Shown: positions 1 to 10,804 of the stretch, piece after piece | Position numbering within the stretch: the first letter of the stretch is position 1 | Layout of the letters: each line of letters opens with the position of its first letter | Origin: Pholiota molesta | Lineage: Eukaryota > Basidiomycota > Agaricomycetes > Agaricales > Strophariaceae | Length of the DNA: 23,672 nucleotides | Reading direction: 5' to 3' | Assembly: GCA_014925825.1 (NCBI GenBank) | Contig: JACGCK010000443.1 | Span: 1-23,672 of the forward strand | Program-made: the position numbers and the translations under genes | The notes under the pieces: model-generated | Told to the model about the DNA's origin: nothing | Databases searched by the model: none | The model's input: only the letters and a program-made list of their open reading frames with translations

Positions 1-122
1 GAGAGAAAGAAAATCCACTGTAATAAGATGAGAAATAAAGAGAAATGAAGAATGCAAAATCCACAAACAAAAAAAGAAAAAAAACAGAAATCATGAAGTA
101 ACCGGGGCGCAGACCAGCGAGC
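1..122. other. 3' flank of the ABC transporter gene
   Basis: This short stretch lies just beyond the stop codon of the minus-strand exporter. On the plus strand it is A- and purine-rich, so the exporter transcript would read T-rich sequence here, as is usual for a fungal 3' UTR and poly(A) region. No other gene is visible. Confidence 0.4.
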
Positions 123-3100
123 TCACTCGCCGACCCACTCGCCGCCACTCGCCAGCGTGGCAAACACGCCCTTGCGCTCCATGAGCGCCTCATACCCCGT
201 CTCGCACACCTCGCCCTGGTGCAGCACCACAATCCGGTCGCACATCTGCATGACCTGCAGCTTATGCGTCACCATCACCGTCGTCCGCGCCCGCCGTGCG
301 CCCTCGGCCTGCGTGATCCCTGCGATCGTTTCGAGCACCACCGCCTGTTCTCCGCGTCGAGCGCGGACGTGCACTCGTCGAGCACGAGGATGTCCGCGGG
401 GCGCGCGAGCGCGCGGCGCAATCTGCAGCCGCTGCGCCTGCCCGCCGGAAGGAGCGCCGCGTTCTCGCCGATGGGCGTGTCGTAGCCCTGCGGCAGGCCC
501 ATGATGAAGTCATGCACGTTCGCCTGGCGCGCGGCGCGGCGCACGTCCTGCGCGTCGACCCACAGCGCCTTGTTGTTCGTGGTATCGGAGGTGGAGGAGG
601 GCATGTCGCCGTAGCGGATGTTTTCCGCGATGCTGGCGTCGAAAAGATGCGGCGTCTGGCTGACAACGGACACATGCGAGCGGAGATGGGTGACGTCGAC
701 GTCGCTGAGCGGGGTGCCGCCAACGCTGATCGTGCCGGCGGCGGGTTCGTAGAGGCGTTGGAGCAATTGCAGCAAGTGTCGATTTTCCTGAGCAGATGCG
801 CCGACGACCGCAAACACATTCTCCAGGCGCGATGGTGAGAGAGACATCCTTGAGAACAGGAACGCCGGAGCGGCGGGTACGCGAAGTAGACGTGCTCGAA
901 GCGTACCGCGCCGTCCATCGGGGCATCAGCTGCCCCTTCGCCTCGTCCGTGTCCGTCACGCTGAGCGCGCGGAGGCGCTCGAGGTCCGCGGTGGCCTGCA
1001 CGGCCTTGGCGATGCGCTCGGTGAACGCCATGAGCTGCGCGCCGATGGTGACGGAGAACACGACGAGATTGAGGACCTCGACCATCTGCAGATACGTGTA
1101 GGTGCCCTGCGAGATGAGGGCGGCACCGACGAAGAAGAGGAGCGCCTCGGCGAGGTAAATGAGCCCGGAGGAGACGCCGTACGTGCACCCCTCGACGAGG
1201 CACCGCGCACGCCAGTGCGGGAGCGCGGTCGGCGGCGGCGTCGAACTGCGCAGCGAAGATGGGCTCGAACGACATGCACCTGATACCGCGCACATTGATG
1301 ATCGCCTGAAAGAAAAAAAAAATCAGCATCCCGAACTTCCAAAGCACACAAAACTCCACATACATCATAATACCCCCTCGCAACCTCCTCCCGTGCCCGC
1401 TTATTCCGCACCTCGCACTTCGCCACCAGCCGCGTCTGCAGCGCCATCACACCTGCAAACACCGGCGCGATCGCGAAAGCCCGCCAGCGTCAGCTGCCAT
1501 CCCCTCACCAGCGCCCAGCCCAGGCCCACGCCTAGCATCGCGCCCACCACCACGCCCTGCGCCAGCACCACCGCCACCAAATTCCTTGCATCGTCGCCCG
1601 TCCCGCACAATCACCTGCGCGAGCCTTGGCGGCGCGTTCCCGGCCGGTCGAACCACTTCTTGTCCTGGCGCAGCACGGCGCCGAGTGCGGAGGCGCGGAG
1701 GCGCGTCGTCCAGCGCATGCCCGCGGTCTCCATGAGGAAGTACTTGCGCCGAGGAAGACGCCGTCGAGCGCGGCGACGCCGAGCACGAGCCCGCCGAAGT
1801 GGTTGATCGCGGCCGTGTCGCGCGCGCCGATGGACACTCGAACAACAGCCGCGAGAGGAGGAAGGAGAAGACGGGCGTCATCGCGCCGGAGGCGAGGCAT
1901 GCGATCAGGCCGAGCACGAGGAGCGGTCGGTCGGGCACGGTCGGGAGCACGGTGCGCATGAGCTTCCAGAAAGGCGGCGGTGTGTCGTCCTCGCCATCGT
2001 TGCTGCCGGTCTGAACGTCGAGTGCGGTGGGTTGTTCGTGCTGGCGCGCGTGCTTGGCGCCTTCCGCGCGGCCCGCCTCTCCCTTCTCGTCATCTTCCTT
2101 CCCTTCTCCGCGTCCTCTGGGACGAGCCACCCGCGACGCGGCGCCCGGCCCCCGCGCCCCTCCCTTGCGCGCCGGGCGCTGTCCTCCATCGCGCGCTTCT
2201 CGCGCCCGAAGTCCTCGTCGTCCGTCTCCTCGTCCGTGTACACCTCCTCGTCCTCGTCGATGAACTTCTCGTGCTGAGCGCTCTTCCACGGCACGCCCGA
2301 CGCGACGACGGTGCTCGCCGCGCTCGTCGGGGTGAACGGCAGGCTGAAGCGCTTGCTGCCCGGCGTGCTGAGCGTGGCGGCGAGGGTGTTGAAGTTGGCG
2401 GGGGTGATGATCTGGATGCTCGACGGGCGGCGCTTGTGTTTCGGCGTCGGAGTCGGATTTTGTTGGTGTTGTTGCTGTTGAGCGTGCGAAGCGTAGTGGC
2501 TCGTCCTAGCGCGCCCATTGCCCGTGAGGTCCGCGACCGCCTCGAGCATCCAGTTTCCAAACGTCAACGGCCTCACACTCGGGTGGCGCGGCGCCTGCTC
2601 CTCCTCCACCTCTTCCACCACCACCACCTCCTGCTCTTCAGGGTCTTCGCGCACCGGCACAAGCCCGTCGAGGTCCTGCGTCGGCAGCGCGCCCCCCGTC
2701 CGGCGCTGCGCATCGAGCATCCGGCGGAATTCGCCGCGCGCGTCGTCCGTGTCACGGTCCTCGTCGCCGACCGCCTCTAGGGCCTCGAGGTCCGCGCGGT
2801 ACCCCTGCTCCACGACGCGCCCGCTGCGCATGACGTACACGAAGTCCGCGGGCTCGATCTGGGACAGGTCGTGCGTGATGACGATGGTGGTGCGCGGGCG
2901 GCGGGTGTTGTTGTTGTTATTGGAGGAGGAGGAGCGCCATTGCCGGAGGGCGGCGGCGACGAGGAGGCGCGCAGGCGGGTCCAGGGCTGAAGTGGCTTCG
3001 TCTGTGGGGTTTCAAGACAAGCAGGTCAGCAAACCGAATTTTTATATATATAAAAAGAGAAGCAGGCGCGAGACATACCTAGAACCAGAATCGTGCTGTC

Positions 3101-5023
3101 CCGGATCCACGCGCGCGCCAGCGCGAGGCGCTGCCGCTGCCCGCCACTCATCTCCACGCCCTGCCCCTCCCCTTCACCGCCCCCAACACCGCTAAGCACC
3201 GTCGCGTACCCCGCGGGCAGGTCCCGGACCCACTCGTGCAGCAGACTCGAGCGGGCCGCGGCCTCGACCCGCGCCTCCCGCTCCGCCTCGGAGAGCGTCT
3301 CAAGGGTAGACTGCGGGAGCGCGGCGAGGATGTTGTCCGCGATGCTGCGCCCGCCAAGCACGAGCGCCGCCGCAGAGGCCTGCGACAGCACCGTAACGTG
3401 CGTTGAGAGAAATTCAGCGGATAGGAGCGGGAGCGGGTGGTCGTCGAGTGTCACCATACCGGTGTTCCCTGTGCCCTGGCCGCTGCCAGAGGTGGGGTGC
3501 GAGGTGGTACCGAGCGGGTAGAGTCCGCCAAGCAGCGCAGCGACGGTGCTCTTGCCGGAGCCGCTGCCGCCGACGACGAAGGTCGTCTCGCCCGCGGGGA
3601 GGAAGAGGGAGACATTGGCGAGCGCGCGCACGGCGGGGCGCGAGGGGTACGCGAAGGACACGTTGTACAGCGCGAGCTCGCCGGTGCACCGCGCGGGGTG
3701 CAGCTTGCGCAGCGTGCGCGGGCGCGCGTGGATGGAGAAAGTGGGAGTAGTCGGTGTCGCAGGCGCATTCGAAGAGTCGGCGGACGGCGCATTATCGTAT
3801 TCGGAAGACAGCGCGAGCAGCGCGGCCATCGCGGCCTTGCCCTTCGCGAGCACGATCAGCTGCGGGATGCACATCTGCAGGCTGCTCGTCGCGATGAGGC
3901 AAGCCCAGAACACGGCCATCACCTGGCCCGCGCCGACCTTGCCGTCGCGCACGAGCTTCCCGCCGAACCAGAAGCCCTGCACGAACATCGCCATCATCAC
4001 AAACTGCGCGCCGCCCGACGTCGCCGCCCATACGCCGTTCAGCGACCGCGCTTGGGATTGCAAGGTCGCGAAGATCGCATTGGCGCGCGCGAGCTCGTAC
4101 GCGGCGGCGTTGAAGGCCTTGACGGTGGCGATCGCGGACGCGGCGCGCTCGACGCGGGTGGCGGCGACGGCGGTGCTGTGGCGCTCCGCGGCGAGGAGCG
4201 GGGTCGCGATGCCCTGCGCGAGTATCTGGATGAATGTGAGGAGCGGCACGGCGGAGAGGATGACGAGCGTGAGCGTGGGCGCGTGCGAGAACGCGAGCGC
4301 GAGCGCGGCGATCACCGTGGTCAGGTTCTGCACGAGCGTGCCCGGGGCGAGCGAGGAGGCGTGCCGCACGTCGTCAGTTTCTCTGTGGGTGGGTTAGGAA
4401 AGGGATGTAAACACAGGAGAGGGGACTTGCCTTGAGAATTTAGCCATCAGGCCACCAGCGCCGACGCCCTCTTCGCTCTCGCCAGCGCCCATTTTCAAAT
4501 CAAACCATGCCATCTCCTTTCCTGTCACCTCCTCATACACTCGCTTCCGCACGGCCAGGACATTGGTCTCGCCGACCCAGATCCACAGCGCGCTTGTCGT
4601 GCTGCCCAAGGCGAAGCTGCCTACAGCCAAGCCCACGAGCATGAGCGCTGCGAGGCCGACGCCCGACAGGAGCGCGGCCTTGTCGGCGGCGGTGGGGGAT
4701 GTGAGGGGGAACTGTGCGAAGGTGTCGAAGACCTGGCCGACGACGAGGGTCATGAAAGGGGCGATGCCGCCTGCGATAACGGAAGTGATGATGGCGGGGG
4801 TGAGCAAGAGCAGCGCGTGGCGCCGCGGAAGGAGAGAGAAAAGGAGACGGATGGAGGGTGTTGGTCCTTGGGGTTGTTGTTGTTGTGGCTCTTCATGGTG
4901 AGATGTGGTGGGGGAGAGAGGGGAAGGGGGAAATGGTTTGTGTGTTGATGCTACAGAGTCGATGGAGGCGCGGGGGGACACGGTGAGCTCGTAGGCTTCC
5001 ATGTCGGGGGCCGCAGTGTGCAT
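123..5023 (-). CDS. STE6-type ABC exporter (ABCB, TMD-NBD-TMD-NBD), C-terminal half frameshifted
   Basis: This is a full-size ABC exporter of the Ste6/MDR family, which pumps lipidated peptides or hydrophobic compounds across the plasma membrane; Ste6 exports a-factor. Exons are 5023-4431, 4382-3079, 3001-1364 and 1305-123, about 1570 codons if in frame. TMD1 carries six hydrophobic helices. NBD1 has Walker A GGSGSGKST near residue 470, signature MSGGQRQR near 610, Walker B ILVLDEATSALD and H-loop VITHD. A long acidic linker of about 250 residues follows, then TMD2 (FWKLMRTVLP, GAMTPVFSFLLSR, GMRWTTR) and NBD2 (DECTSALDAEN, VMVTHK, stop at 123). From about 2100 downward the reading frame changes at 14 or more places, always by single bases; NBD2 Walker A and signature are broken. 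The first ATG (5021-5023) was chosen; ATG at about 5000 is possible. It is either a decaying gene or one with consensus errors. Family assignment is firm; pheromone export is inferred. Confidence 0.93.
1306..1363 (-). other. Intron 3 of the exporter
   Basis: This is a 58-bp intron with donor GAT|GTATGT and acceptor TTTCTTTCAG after a long T tract. It joins ARGYYD to AIINVRGIRCMSF inside TMD2, matching the usual family sequence around the second intracellular loop. Confidence 0.88.
3002..3078 (-). other. Intron 2 of the exporter
   Basis: This is a 77-bp intron, GTATGT...CCCACAG, that interrupts Walker B of NBD1: exon 2 ends ILVL plus one base and exon 3 opens with DEATSALDP. Removing it restores an exact ABC Walker B/D-loop. 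The truncated copy of the gene ends before reaching this point. Confidence 0.93.
4383..4430 (-). other. Intron 1 of the exporter, GC-AG type
   Basis: This is a 48-bp intron with donor AAG|GCAAGT and acceptor CCCACAG. Splicing gives the conserved join FSRETDDVRHASS, typical of the TMD1 intracellular loop of Ste6/MDR proteins. No GT donor nearby gives a good frame, so this is a GC-AG intron. The same intron is present in the partial copy at 14244-14291. Confidence 0.9.
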
Positions 5024-5700
5024 GGCACAAAGAAGGGGGGAAGAACGAAAGAAAGTGGGCAGCCATGGCGGAGCCCTTTGGTTTTGTGGGAGGCGCGGGG
5101 CTCATTGTCCTCGCGCCAATTGTCTTCCTATTGTCTTCACCATGTTTGGCCGTGTTTGGCACCTCGCCCTCGTTATTGTTCGTCAGGCACAATGCAGTAG
5201 CCGTGGGATTTCCTCCCTTGCCCGGTCTGTGCCAGTAGATGGGTCTATGCGTTGCTCGGAGTGAAGGAAAGGGAAAGGAGAGAAACAGAGAGAAGAAAAG
5301 AGAAATCAGAGAAAATCTCACAAGCGCGTTCTGTAAACACCCATGGCCGTATTTGGCTTCTATTTGGCCACTAGCTACCAAACAAACCGTACATAGCCAA
5401 CTAGACCTATCATCCCGCTCTCGCATCCCATTTTGCCCCGCCCCGTTCCGTTGCTCCGTTCCGTCCACACGTCGCCGTCCGCATCAACTGCCCGTCCCCA
5501 GCGCGTTATCCGCGTTCTCGAGCTCTGGCCTCCTGCGCCCGTGTGCGCGGCCCTTCAAGTTCACAAGGCCGTGTCATCCGCTCCATAACTCCCTTGCAGA
5601 GACGGAAACCGCCATCTCCCACGGCGACGACATCCCCAGCGCGGGCGAGAGATCGCGTCCTAGCTTTGAGCCTTAGTTAATTAATCACGGGCAAAGTAAG
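5024..5700. other. 5' flank of the exporter gene
   Basis: No gene is supported here. It contains a CCAAT-type element (ccaatt near 5115), several TTTGGC/GCCAAA motifs (5150-5160 and 5345-5400) and a purine-rich tract at 5263-5325. About 300 bp immediately upstream of the start, plus a block at 5335-5398, are repeated upstream of the partial copy (14882-15207 and 15361-15424). The open frames seen here are GC-skewed chance frames with no family resemblance. Confidence 0.5.
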
Positions 5701-5883
5701 CACTTACCTTTCTTTGTGTTATCTCGACTGACAATCTCTCGTCAGAATCCAGCCGGCGTCACAAACATTCCCATCCACCCGCTCGCGTCGTCATCGAGCA
5801 GATCGACATGCAAGCCCTGTACGCGATGGCGCAGAGACGACGGCGCAAAGACGATGCTGCCATCGCGTGGCGCGTGCTGCCCA

Positions 5884-5976
5884 CCTACGGACCAGAGACA
5901 TCGCCACCTACGTACTACAAGAGACATCGAAGGAAAACGGCATCTACGGACAAGACACATCGAAGGAACACGGTAG
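5884..5976. repeat. Degenerate 24-36 bp tandem repeat
   Basis: Three imperfect units begin CTACGKAC and continue with AGAGACATCG or AGACACATCG AAGGAA. Unit starts are about 5884, 5908 and 5944. The repeat lies immediately outside the R1 repeat block. No function is evident. Confidence 0.55.
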
Positions 5977-6059
5977 GGTCTAGGTGCACTCATTTCGAGC
6001 GCTCTTCACTCATTTCCACCCCAGCAACCCCATCTCGTCGCGTTGGGCCGCGGCCAACA

Positions 6060-6722
6060 CCCCTCGTTCGCTCGGAAAACGAACCATCTCCACCAACCTC
6101 CAACATGCACGACAGGTAGCCCCCACGGCGATGATCTCTCCTCCACACCACGGCCTCTCCGTCTCCATCAACCTCCAGCACGACGACGACGACGATCTTA
6201 CCCCCCACACCGCGACCTGTCCATCTCCGCCAACCTCCAACCGTGCACGATAGGCAGCACCCGCGACGACGACGATCCCGTCCTCCGACCGCCTCGTACG
6301 GTGCGCGCGATCGCACGGATGTTCAATGCCTGCGCAGATCCGGGGGCCTGGTCATTCACGAAGACGCAGTATCGACGAGGACGCACTGCAAGCGTCAGAG
6401 CCGTTGACGACAGGTTCCGTGTCGAGGCATGGTGTTCGACGTCGCGGGAGGCGGAGTTGGATGCTAGCAGACGGTATCTGCGTGAGTTACAATTCGTAGT
6501 TATGAACCGACACTTACCTCGGCCATTCCAGCGCTTCGCAACTCACAACCCTTCGATTTCGACGGCATTCGCGTCCTTCAAATTCACTCGACGACGCACG
6601 ACGACAATCCGCAAGTCCAGAGCAGCCGACGACGAGATCGACGACGACGGAGCCTGCCGAAGCCGTACCCGCTGCATGCCCTCGCCCATGGCTACTCTCC
6701 TCGACGATCTACACCCACCTTT
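6060..6722 (-). repeat. R1 unit 1 of an unrecognised gene-like repeat family
   Basis: This is one of three recognisable units in the window, the others being 6723-7239 and 11385-11945. The donor sites of the two R1 units lie 517 bp apart. The minus strand is probably the sense strand, because it carries the shared block ggccgag|GTAAGT at 6517, followed by a region resembling AACTCCGCCTCCCGC and then CCGGATCTGCGCA. The acceptor matching the other copies has changed to TAG (about 6464); an alternative CAG lies at 6478-6480. The distal end holds a CCATCTCC..CAACCTCCA mini-repeat. The unit is rich in CGTCGT/ACGACG simple sequence. The protein family is not recognised and coding status is uncertain. 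Confidence 0.6.
6084..6260. repeat. 62-75 bp minisatellite inside R1
   Basis: The block CCATCTCCRYCAACCTCCA, followed by an ACGATAGGCAGC-like and CGACGACGATC segment, recurs at about 6084, 6159 and 6221. It recurs again once in unit 2 (about 6767) and once, inverted, in R2 (11871-11890). On the minus strand it reads as a repeated VGGDGxVxVWG-like peptide. It may be simply an expanding minisatellite. Confidence 0.6.
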
Positions 6723-7239
6723 AGCCCCACAACGACGACGGACTCGCCACCCATACCGTGACCTGTCCATCTCCGACAACGTCCAACCGTGCACGATAAG
6801 CAACGCCTCCGACGATGACGATCTCACCTCCCAGCACAGAACTCCGATGCCTCCCCAGATCCGGCGCCTGGGCAACCACAACGAACCACAATCGACCACC
6901 ACGTCCTGCGAAGTGCCGTGGGCGACGACGTCAACAGACACGGGTGTTCGGCGCCGCGGGAGGCGTGTTGGGCTGTGGGCAGATGAGATCATGGGTGAGT
7001 GGTTTCCTTTCGTTCGTTCTGAACGGATGCTTACCTCGGCCATGCCCCAGCGCTGCACCATTCACCCACCACCCTTCGATTTCGACGGCGCGTGCTGCGA
7101 TTCGCAGGATCAGGACAGCCGACGACGACGACGACGATCGACGACGACAGAGCCCCTGTGAAGCATACCCGCCGTGTGCCCTTGCCCACGACGAATCTGC
7201 TCGACGACGACGACTCGCCGATCGCAGGTGCTAGGCAGT
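6723..7239 (-). repeat. R1 unit 2 of the unrecognised repeat family, with intron
   Basis: This is a tandem neighbour of unit 1. The minus strand carries a clear spliceosomal intron at 6973-7034 (62 bp): GAG|GTAAGC, a CTCAC branch-like element and CTGCCCACAG. The matching R2 intron is at 11612-11669. Upstream on the sense strand it shares a CACCTGCGATCGGCGAG block and GAAGGGTGGTGGGTG with R2. No known domain was recognised. Confidence 0.6.
6973..7034 (-). other. Conserved intron in R1 unit 2
   Basis: The donor is GTAAGC after GGCCGAG and the acceptor is CATCTGCCCACAG, 62 bp in all. The same boundaries occur in R2 on the opposite strand (11612-11669, 58 bp), while the interior is diverged. Conserved edges with a diverged middle support a genuine intron and fix the sense strand. 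Confidence 0.6.
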
Positions 7240-7950
7240 CAGTCAGCCGAAGTTCCGATAGGATGGGCAAAACGGGGACGTACGAGGCGGAGGAACAGCG
7301 GGCGCGACACGAGCGCCAGTACGTGTACCTGTATGTTACGGTGGGCAGACCAAGCTGACGACGGGATAGTCAGCGTGTGCACGGCGACTCGAACGTGGTG
7401 TCGCCTCTTACCGCCCACGGATCCTCGTACCCCTACCTCGACGAGCACCCCGTAGCGCCTTCCCGCTGCGTCGTGCGTCCTGGCCGGCGGCGTGCCCTGC
7501 GGGACGGACATTGGAGCATCGGGTCAGTGGCGCTCGGCGGTACGGATCCGTTGGGATGTACATACCGGAGACACATCGCGCACGAGAGGAGTGCGGATCG
7601 CCGCGTGGGACTGCTGCCGCAGGACGCTGGCGCTCGCGGACAGGCTGCGATGGGCGGGCTGGATGGCGAACGCGAAGGCGGGTCAGAGGACGAGGACGAG
7701 CGAGTAGCGGGGTGGACGCCGCCAGCGCCTCGCGGATCACTCACCAACGGGGAGCGTGTTCTCGCTGGCATTGTCCTCTTCAGCCTCCCCGTCGTATTGC
7801 GCAGCGATCCCACCTGTTCAACCTCGTCAGCGCGCTGTTCAGACGACATCGACAACCTGGACGACTTACCCAACGATGGCGAGCTCGTGCTCAAGATCCC
7901 GCGGCGCCGTCGCCCATCGCATCTAAAGGGGAACATCAGACGCCATGACG
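7176..7950 (-). repeat. R1 promoter-proximal module of the repeat family
   Basis: This segment matches 10805-11330 in inverted orientation and in the same order relative to the intron-bearing unit. On the minus strand a 167-codon frame (7433-7936) shares peptides with an open frame in the other copy, for example RGAGxV, NGSVPPSATD versus NESVPPSATD, and GRTTQ versus GRTTGQ. Both copies share GTTGGGTAAGTCG near 7866-7878. This gives weak support for a coding exon. It could equally be a non-coding repeat that stays open because of its GC content. The family is unrecognised. Confidence 0.5.
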
Positions 7951-7952
7951 AG

Positions 7953-8060
7953 TGAGGAAAGGAAGGAGAACAGGAGGCGCACCGCGGGCTGTCGACGGCG
8001 GAGGCGAGGAGAGAAGAGGAGGAGAGCGGAGGAGAGAAGAGAAGCTGGGGGATGAGGATA
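7953..8060. other. Purine-rich tract
   Basis: About 100 bp made almost wholly of G and A (GGAGAGAAGAGGAGGAGAG-like) on the plus strand, with two short breaks. It lies at the inner edge of R1 and separates it from AT-rich DNA. Such tracts occur in fungal promoters and can adopt triplex structures; here only the composition is seen. Confidence 0.5.
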
Positions 8061-8526
8061 GACGGTAATTAGGTAGCTCTTATATACATATGCACCCCAT
8101 GTACGTAGTAGATTGGAATAAATGGGTTTGGAACAGAAACGGATACGAATCAGGGACAGATACCGGGATCGCCGACTTAAGCGAACAAGTCCCATTCGCG
8201 CCATCCCTCCGCGTCTCCTTCTCCCGCTCGTGGTATCGACCTCTCGGCCTGTATATTATGCTCCTGTATCTACCTTCTGTGTATTATAAACCGTTATACT
8301 GTATGTAGAAGCTCAACAATTAAGTTTTTGTTGTTTTATTGCAGTATCATACACCGTTTGCATTTACAATAAGTTCAAAGATCTCGCAAACACAATTCTC
8401 AGTGCAATCCCCACCACACACGCTCAGAGCGGACATCTCACCAGAGTCGACCCTACCGAAGCTCTGTCCGAGCCTACGGCCGTATCTCCCTGAGCGAAAT
8501 ACCTAAGAAGTGCGGAAACGGTGTTT

Positions 8527-8793
8527 CTAGCGCATTCCGTGCACTACCACGTCCCCCTGCACCGAATCGTCCACTGCAAGCGCAGAAATTAGCAGGGGCT
8601 TAGGCTGAAACGTCATCTTAATGCATCCGTGATCGGACGTAATGTACGTGTTCTTTCTAGGTCCCCGCGGTTGCGCTGCTTCTTCGAATGCGTTTGCGAG
8701 ACGGGGGCCAGACAGGGCGCCGTCGGGTGGCATCGAGTGCCTGCGGTCGACATTTACTCGTACACCTCTGAAATTTTGGGGATAGGTAGTCAA
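8527..8793 (-). pseudogene. Possible orphan last-exon fragment, unrecognised
   Basis: An 88-codon open stretch on the minus strand ends with VVVHGMR and a stop. Its composition is protein-like, with segments such as RRHSMPPDGA, TYITSDHGCI and KMTFQPKPLL. It has no ATG at its upstream edge, but an acceptor-like AAAATTTCAG lies near 8770, just before a GVRVNVDRRHS stretch. This would suit a terminal exon that has lost its upstream part. No family was recognised and chance cannot be excluded. Confidence 0.22.
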
Positions 8794-8799
8794 TAATGT

Positions 8800-10600
8800 C
8801 TCCTAACGTACTAAAAAACAAGTGTACAATATAACTAAGAATTGCAATGGTAATGCTCTAATCATTGCGGTTACACCGTGGAAAGCAGAACACTCCACCA
8901 CCCACTTGCCGGTACACAGTACGCGCCCACTTCTCGCTGCCACGTAGGCCAGACACTCGCTGCAGGGTCCTAGTGACAGGTGAAAAGAACCGGCTCGTTA
9001 TTGGCTTGCGAAATGGCGTATTCGGTGAGGAGGCGGACATGCCGTGGTATTGATTAGGATGCGCGTTCCGCGATTCGTCTGTCTGACGCCGTAGTTAACT
9101 CGTGCATTTCTATATCCCCAATTCAATGCTTATTTGATTCGGGCACTTTGCGCTATCCTATTGGTTAGGGCTCAAAGACGTAGATATGGCATTCCGTGCA
9201 GATATGCCACATTATGTACCTCATCACATTTGTGCATTGTATTTCTTTCTTTATGCCGCTGCTGTTCGAATCTATTATTCAATAATAAATACTATCTACC
9301 TCGATCTTTAATCACAGATTGCGCAGCATGTATGTAGCGCCAATGTCTGATCTCGAGTTGACCCGGGACCGCTGCATGCAGAACATACGGATTGCACATG
9401 ATCTATTCCTGTTATCTTGTTATCACGATCTCTGATATTTCTGCATTGGCCATAGTACATCGAGTAAATCTATTCTAATTAGCTGAAAGCACTGACTATT
9501 TACAAAATGTCTTCGTTGGGAGCTATTCCGGGCGCTAAAGGCTTAAAGCATTTTCGTACGGGTCCAGACAAATTCAATACATATAAATCAAGTGTTGAGT
9601 GGCCTAATAGGATCGCAGAATAATTCACAACTGATTATCTTAACTCCTGGAGATTAGCGCTGCTGGCGAAGCTCACGAAGTGCACTTTACACCGAAATAT
9701 GGGCGCTAAATTATAATACCGCCGAGGACAGTCAATTTCTGGATCGCAATCGATGTGCAGCTCTGAAGCAAGAAAACTGCAGCGACAGATTATGGTGCGA
9801 CCTTGGATTAATAGCTGTATACACGTAAGGAGATGGAAACAAGGGGTGTAGGGGCACAGACATTGTACAGCTGGCACCTGCTGCTGGCACAGACGGATAG
9901 AGACAGCGGATCAAAATATAGGTTTAGCTTCAGCGACCGTGATTCTGCATCACGAAATAGAAGGAATCGATATTATGTTTAGTGGATCTTTGGTAACGAG
10001 TTCTACGCCAGTACATTTTCCTGAATCTCGGACTCAGTGTGGTGTGAATGGTGATGCAGCTGGAACGGTGGATAGTTGCTGTTTCTAATATTTTACTAGA
10101 CTCTATCCAATTAATTCTACCACCATTGAATGGCTATCTGATAGTGGGCGAGGAGAACTGTGATAGAGTTTTCGGACAAGGACAGAAGTGGAGGGTAATG
10201 CAATTTAGATTACCTCTCAGAAGACGGACTTCCGAGTCCACGTCAACTTACGGATGCGAAGGGAAGCGGTTGTGCGAAATGATACTCCCGGGACTAAGAT
10301 TCGGGAGACAGTTGTTCTGATCTACCCTGAGGAATGATCGTAAATATTCTGGCAAACTACACTTGCTGGCAAGGCTGGAAACTTAGCTTCGCTCACACGT
10401 CTTGATCCTGCATGGGCAGGCAGGGAGTGTGCGTGTCGACCCTGGCAGCAGATGATATAAGAGGATAAAATTTTTGAACGTGCTTCCGAACCCACCTTTC
10501 CCTCCCTGCCGTCGTTATGATAGTCTCCAGTCCCATTTTCTTTCATACCGGACAATGCTATTGGTACGTCTTCGACTGCTCCTGTATGTATGAGCTATAC
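8800..10600. other. AT-rich gene-free centre between R1 and R2
   Basis: No supported gene lies here. The open frames are short, lack homologous motifs and start mostly at non-ATG codons. The composition is markedly more AT-rich than R1 or R2. If R1 and R2 are transcribed in the proposed directions, this centre would hold their shared divergent upstream region. Confidence 0.5.
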
Positions 10601-10611
10601 TAACATATATT

Positions 10612-10800
10612 CAAAGTTACTGACACCTTATATTGTCTTCTGTGATCCTTTTCCCTTATTATCCGATACAGAACCAATTTTGTCTCTATAAATTCTGACA
10701 ACATATATCAACTTCCGGCGACATCCTATATCGCCTTCCATGGTCCTTGATTGAACACATGTACATTATTTTCCTTCTTATCCGAAACAAAACTAACATT
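10612..10800. repeat. Degenerate tandem repeat at the inner edge of R2
   Basis: Two imperfect units open with GACACCTTATATTGTCTTC and GACATCCTATATCGCCTTCC (about 10621 and 10719) and continue with TTATCCGAWACARAACYAA and a thymine-rich end. A related block ACAACATATATCAACTTCCGGCG at 10698-10720 recurs beyond the far side of R2 near 12033-12055, in the same orientation. Confidence 0.5.
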
Positions 10801-10804
10801 ATCT

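Noticed and set aside
5239..5676. 145-codon plus-strand frame upstream of the exporter
   Set aside because: It overlaps the duplicated flank, is not preserved as a frame in the second copy and shows no motif.
10048..10320. 90-codon plus-strand frame
   Set aside because: It matches no family and has no splice signals; it is isolated in AT-rich DNA.
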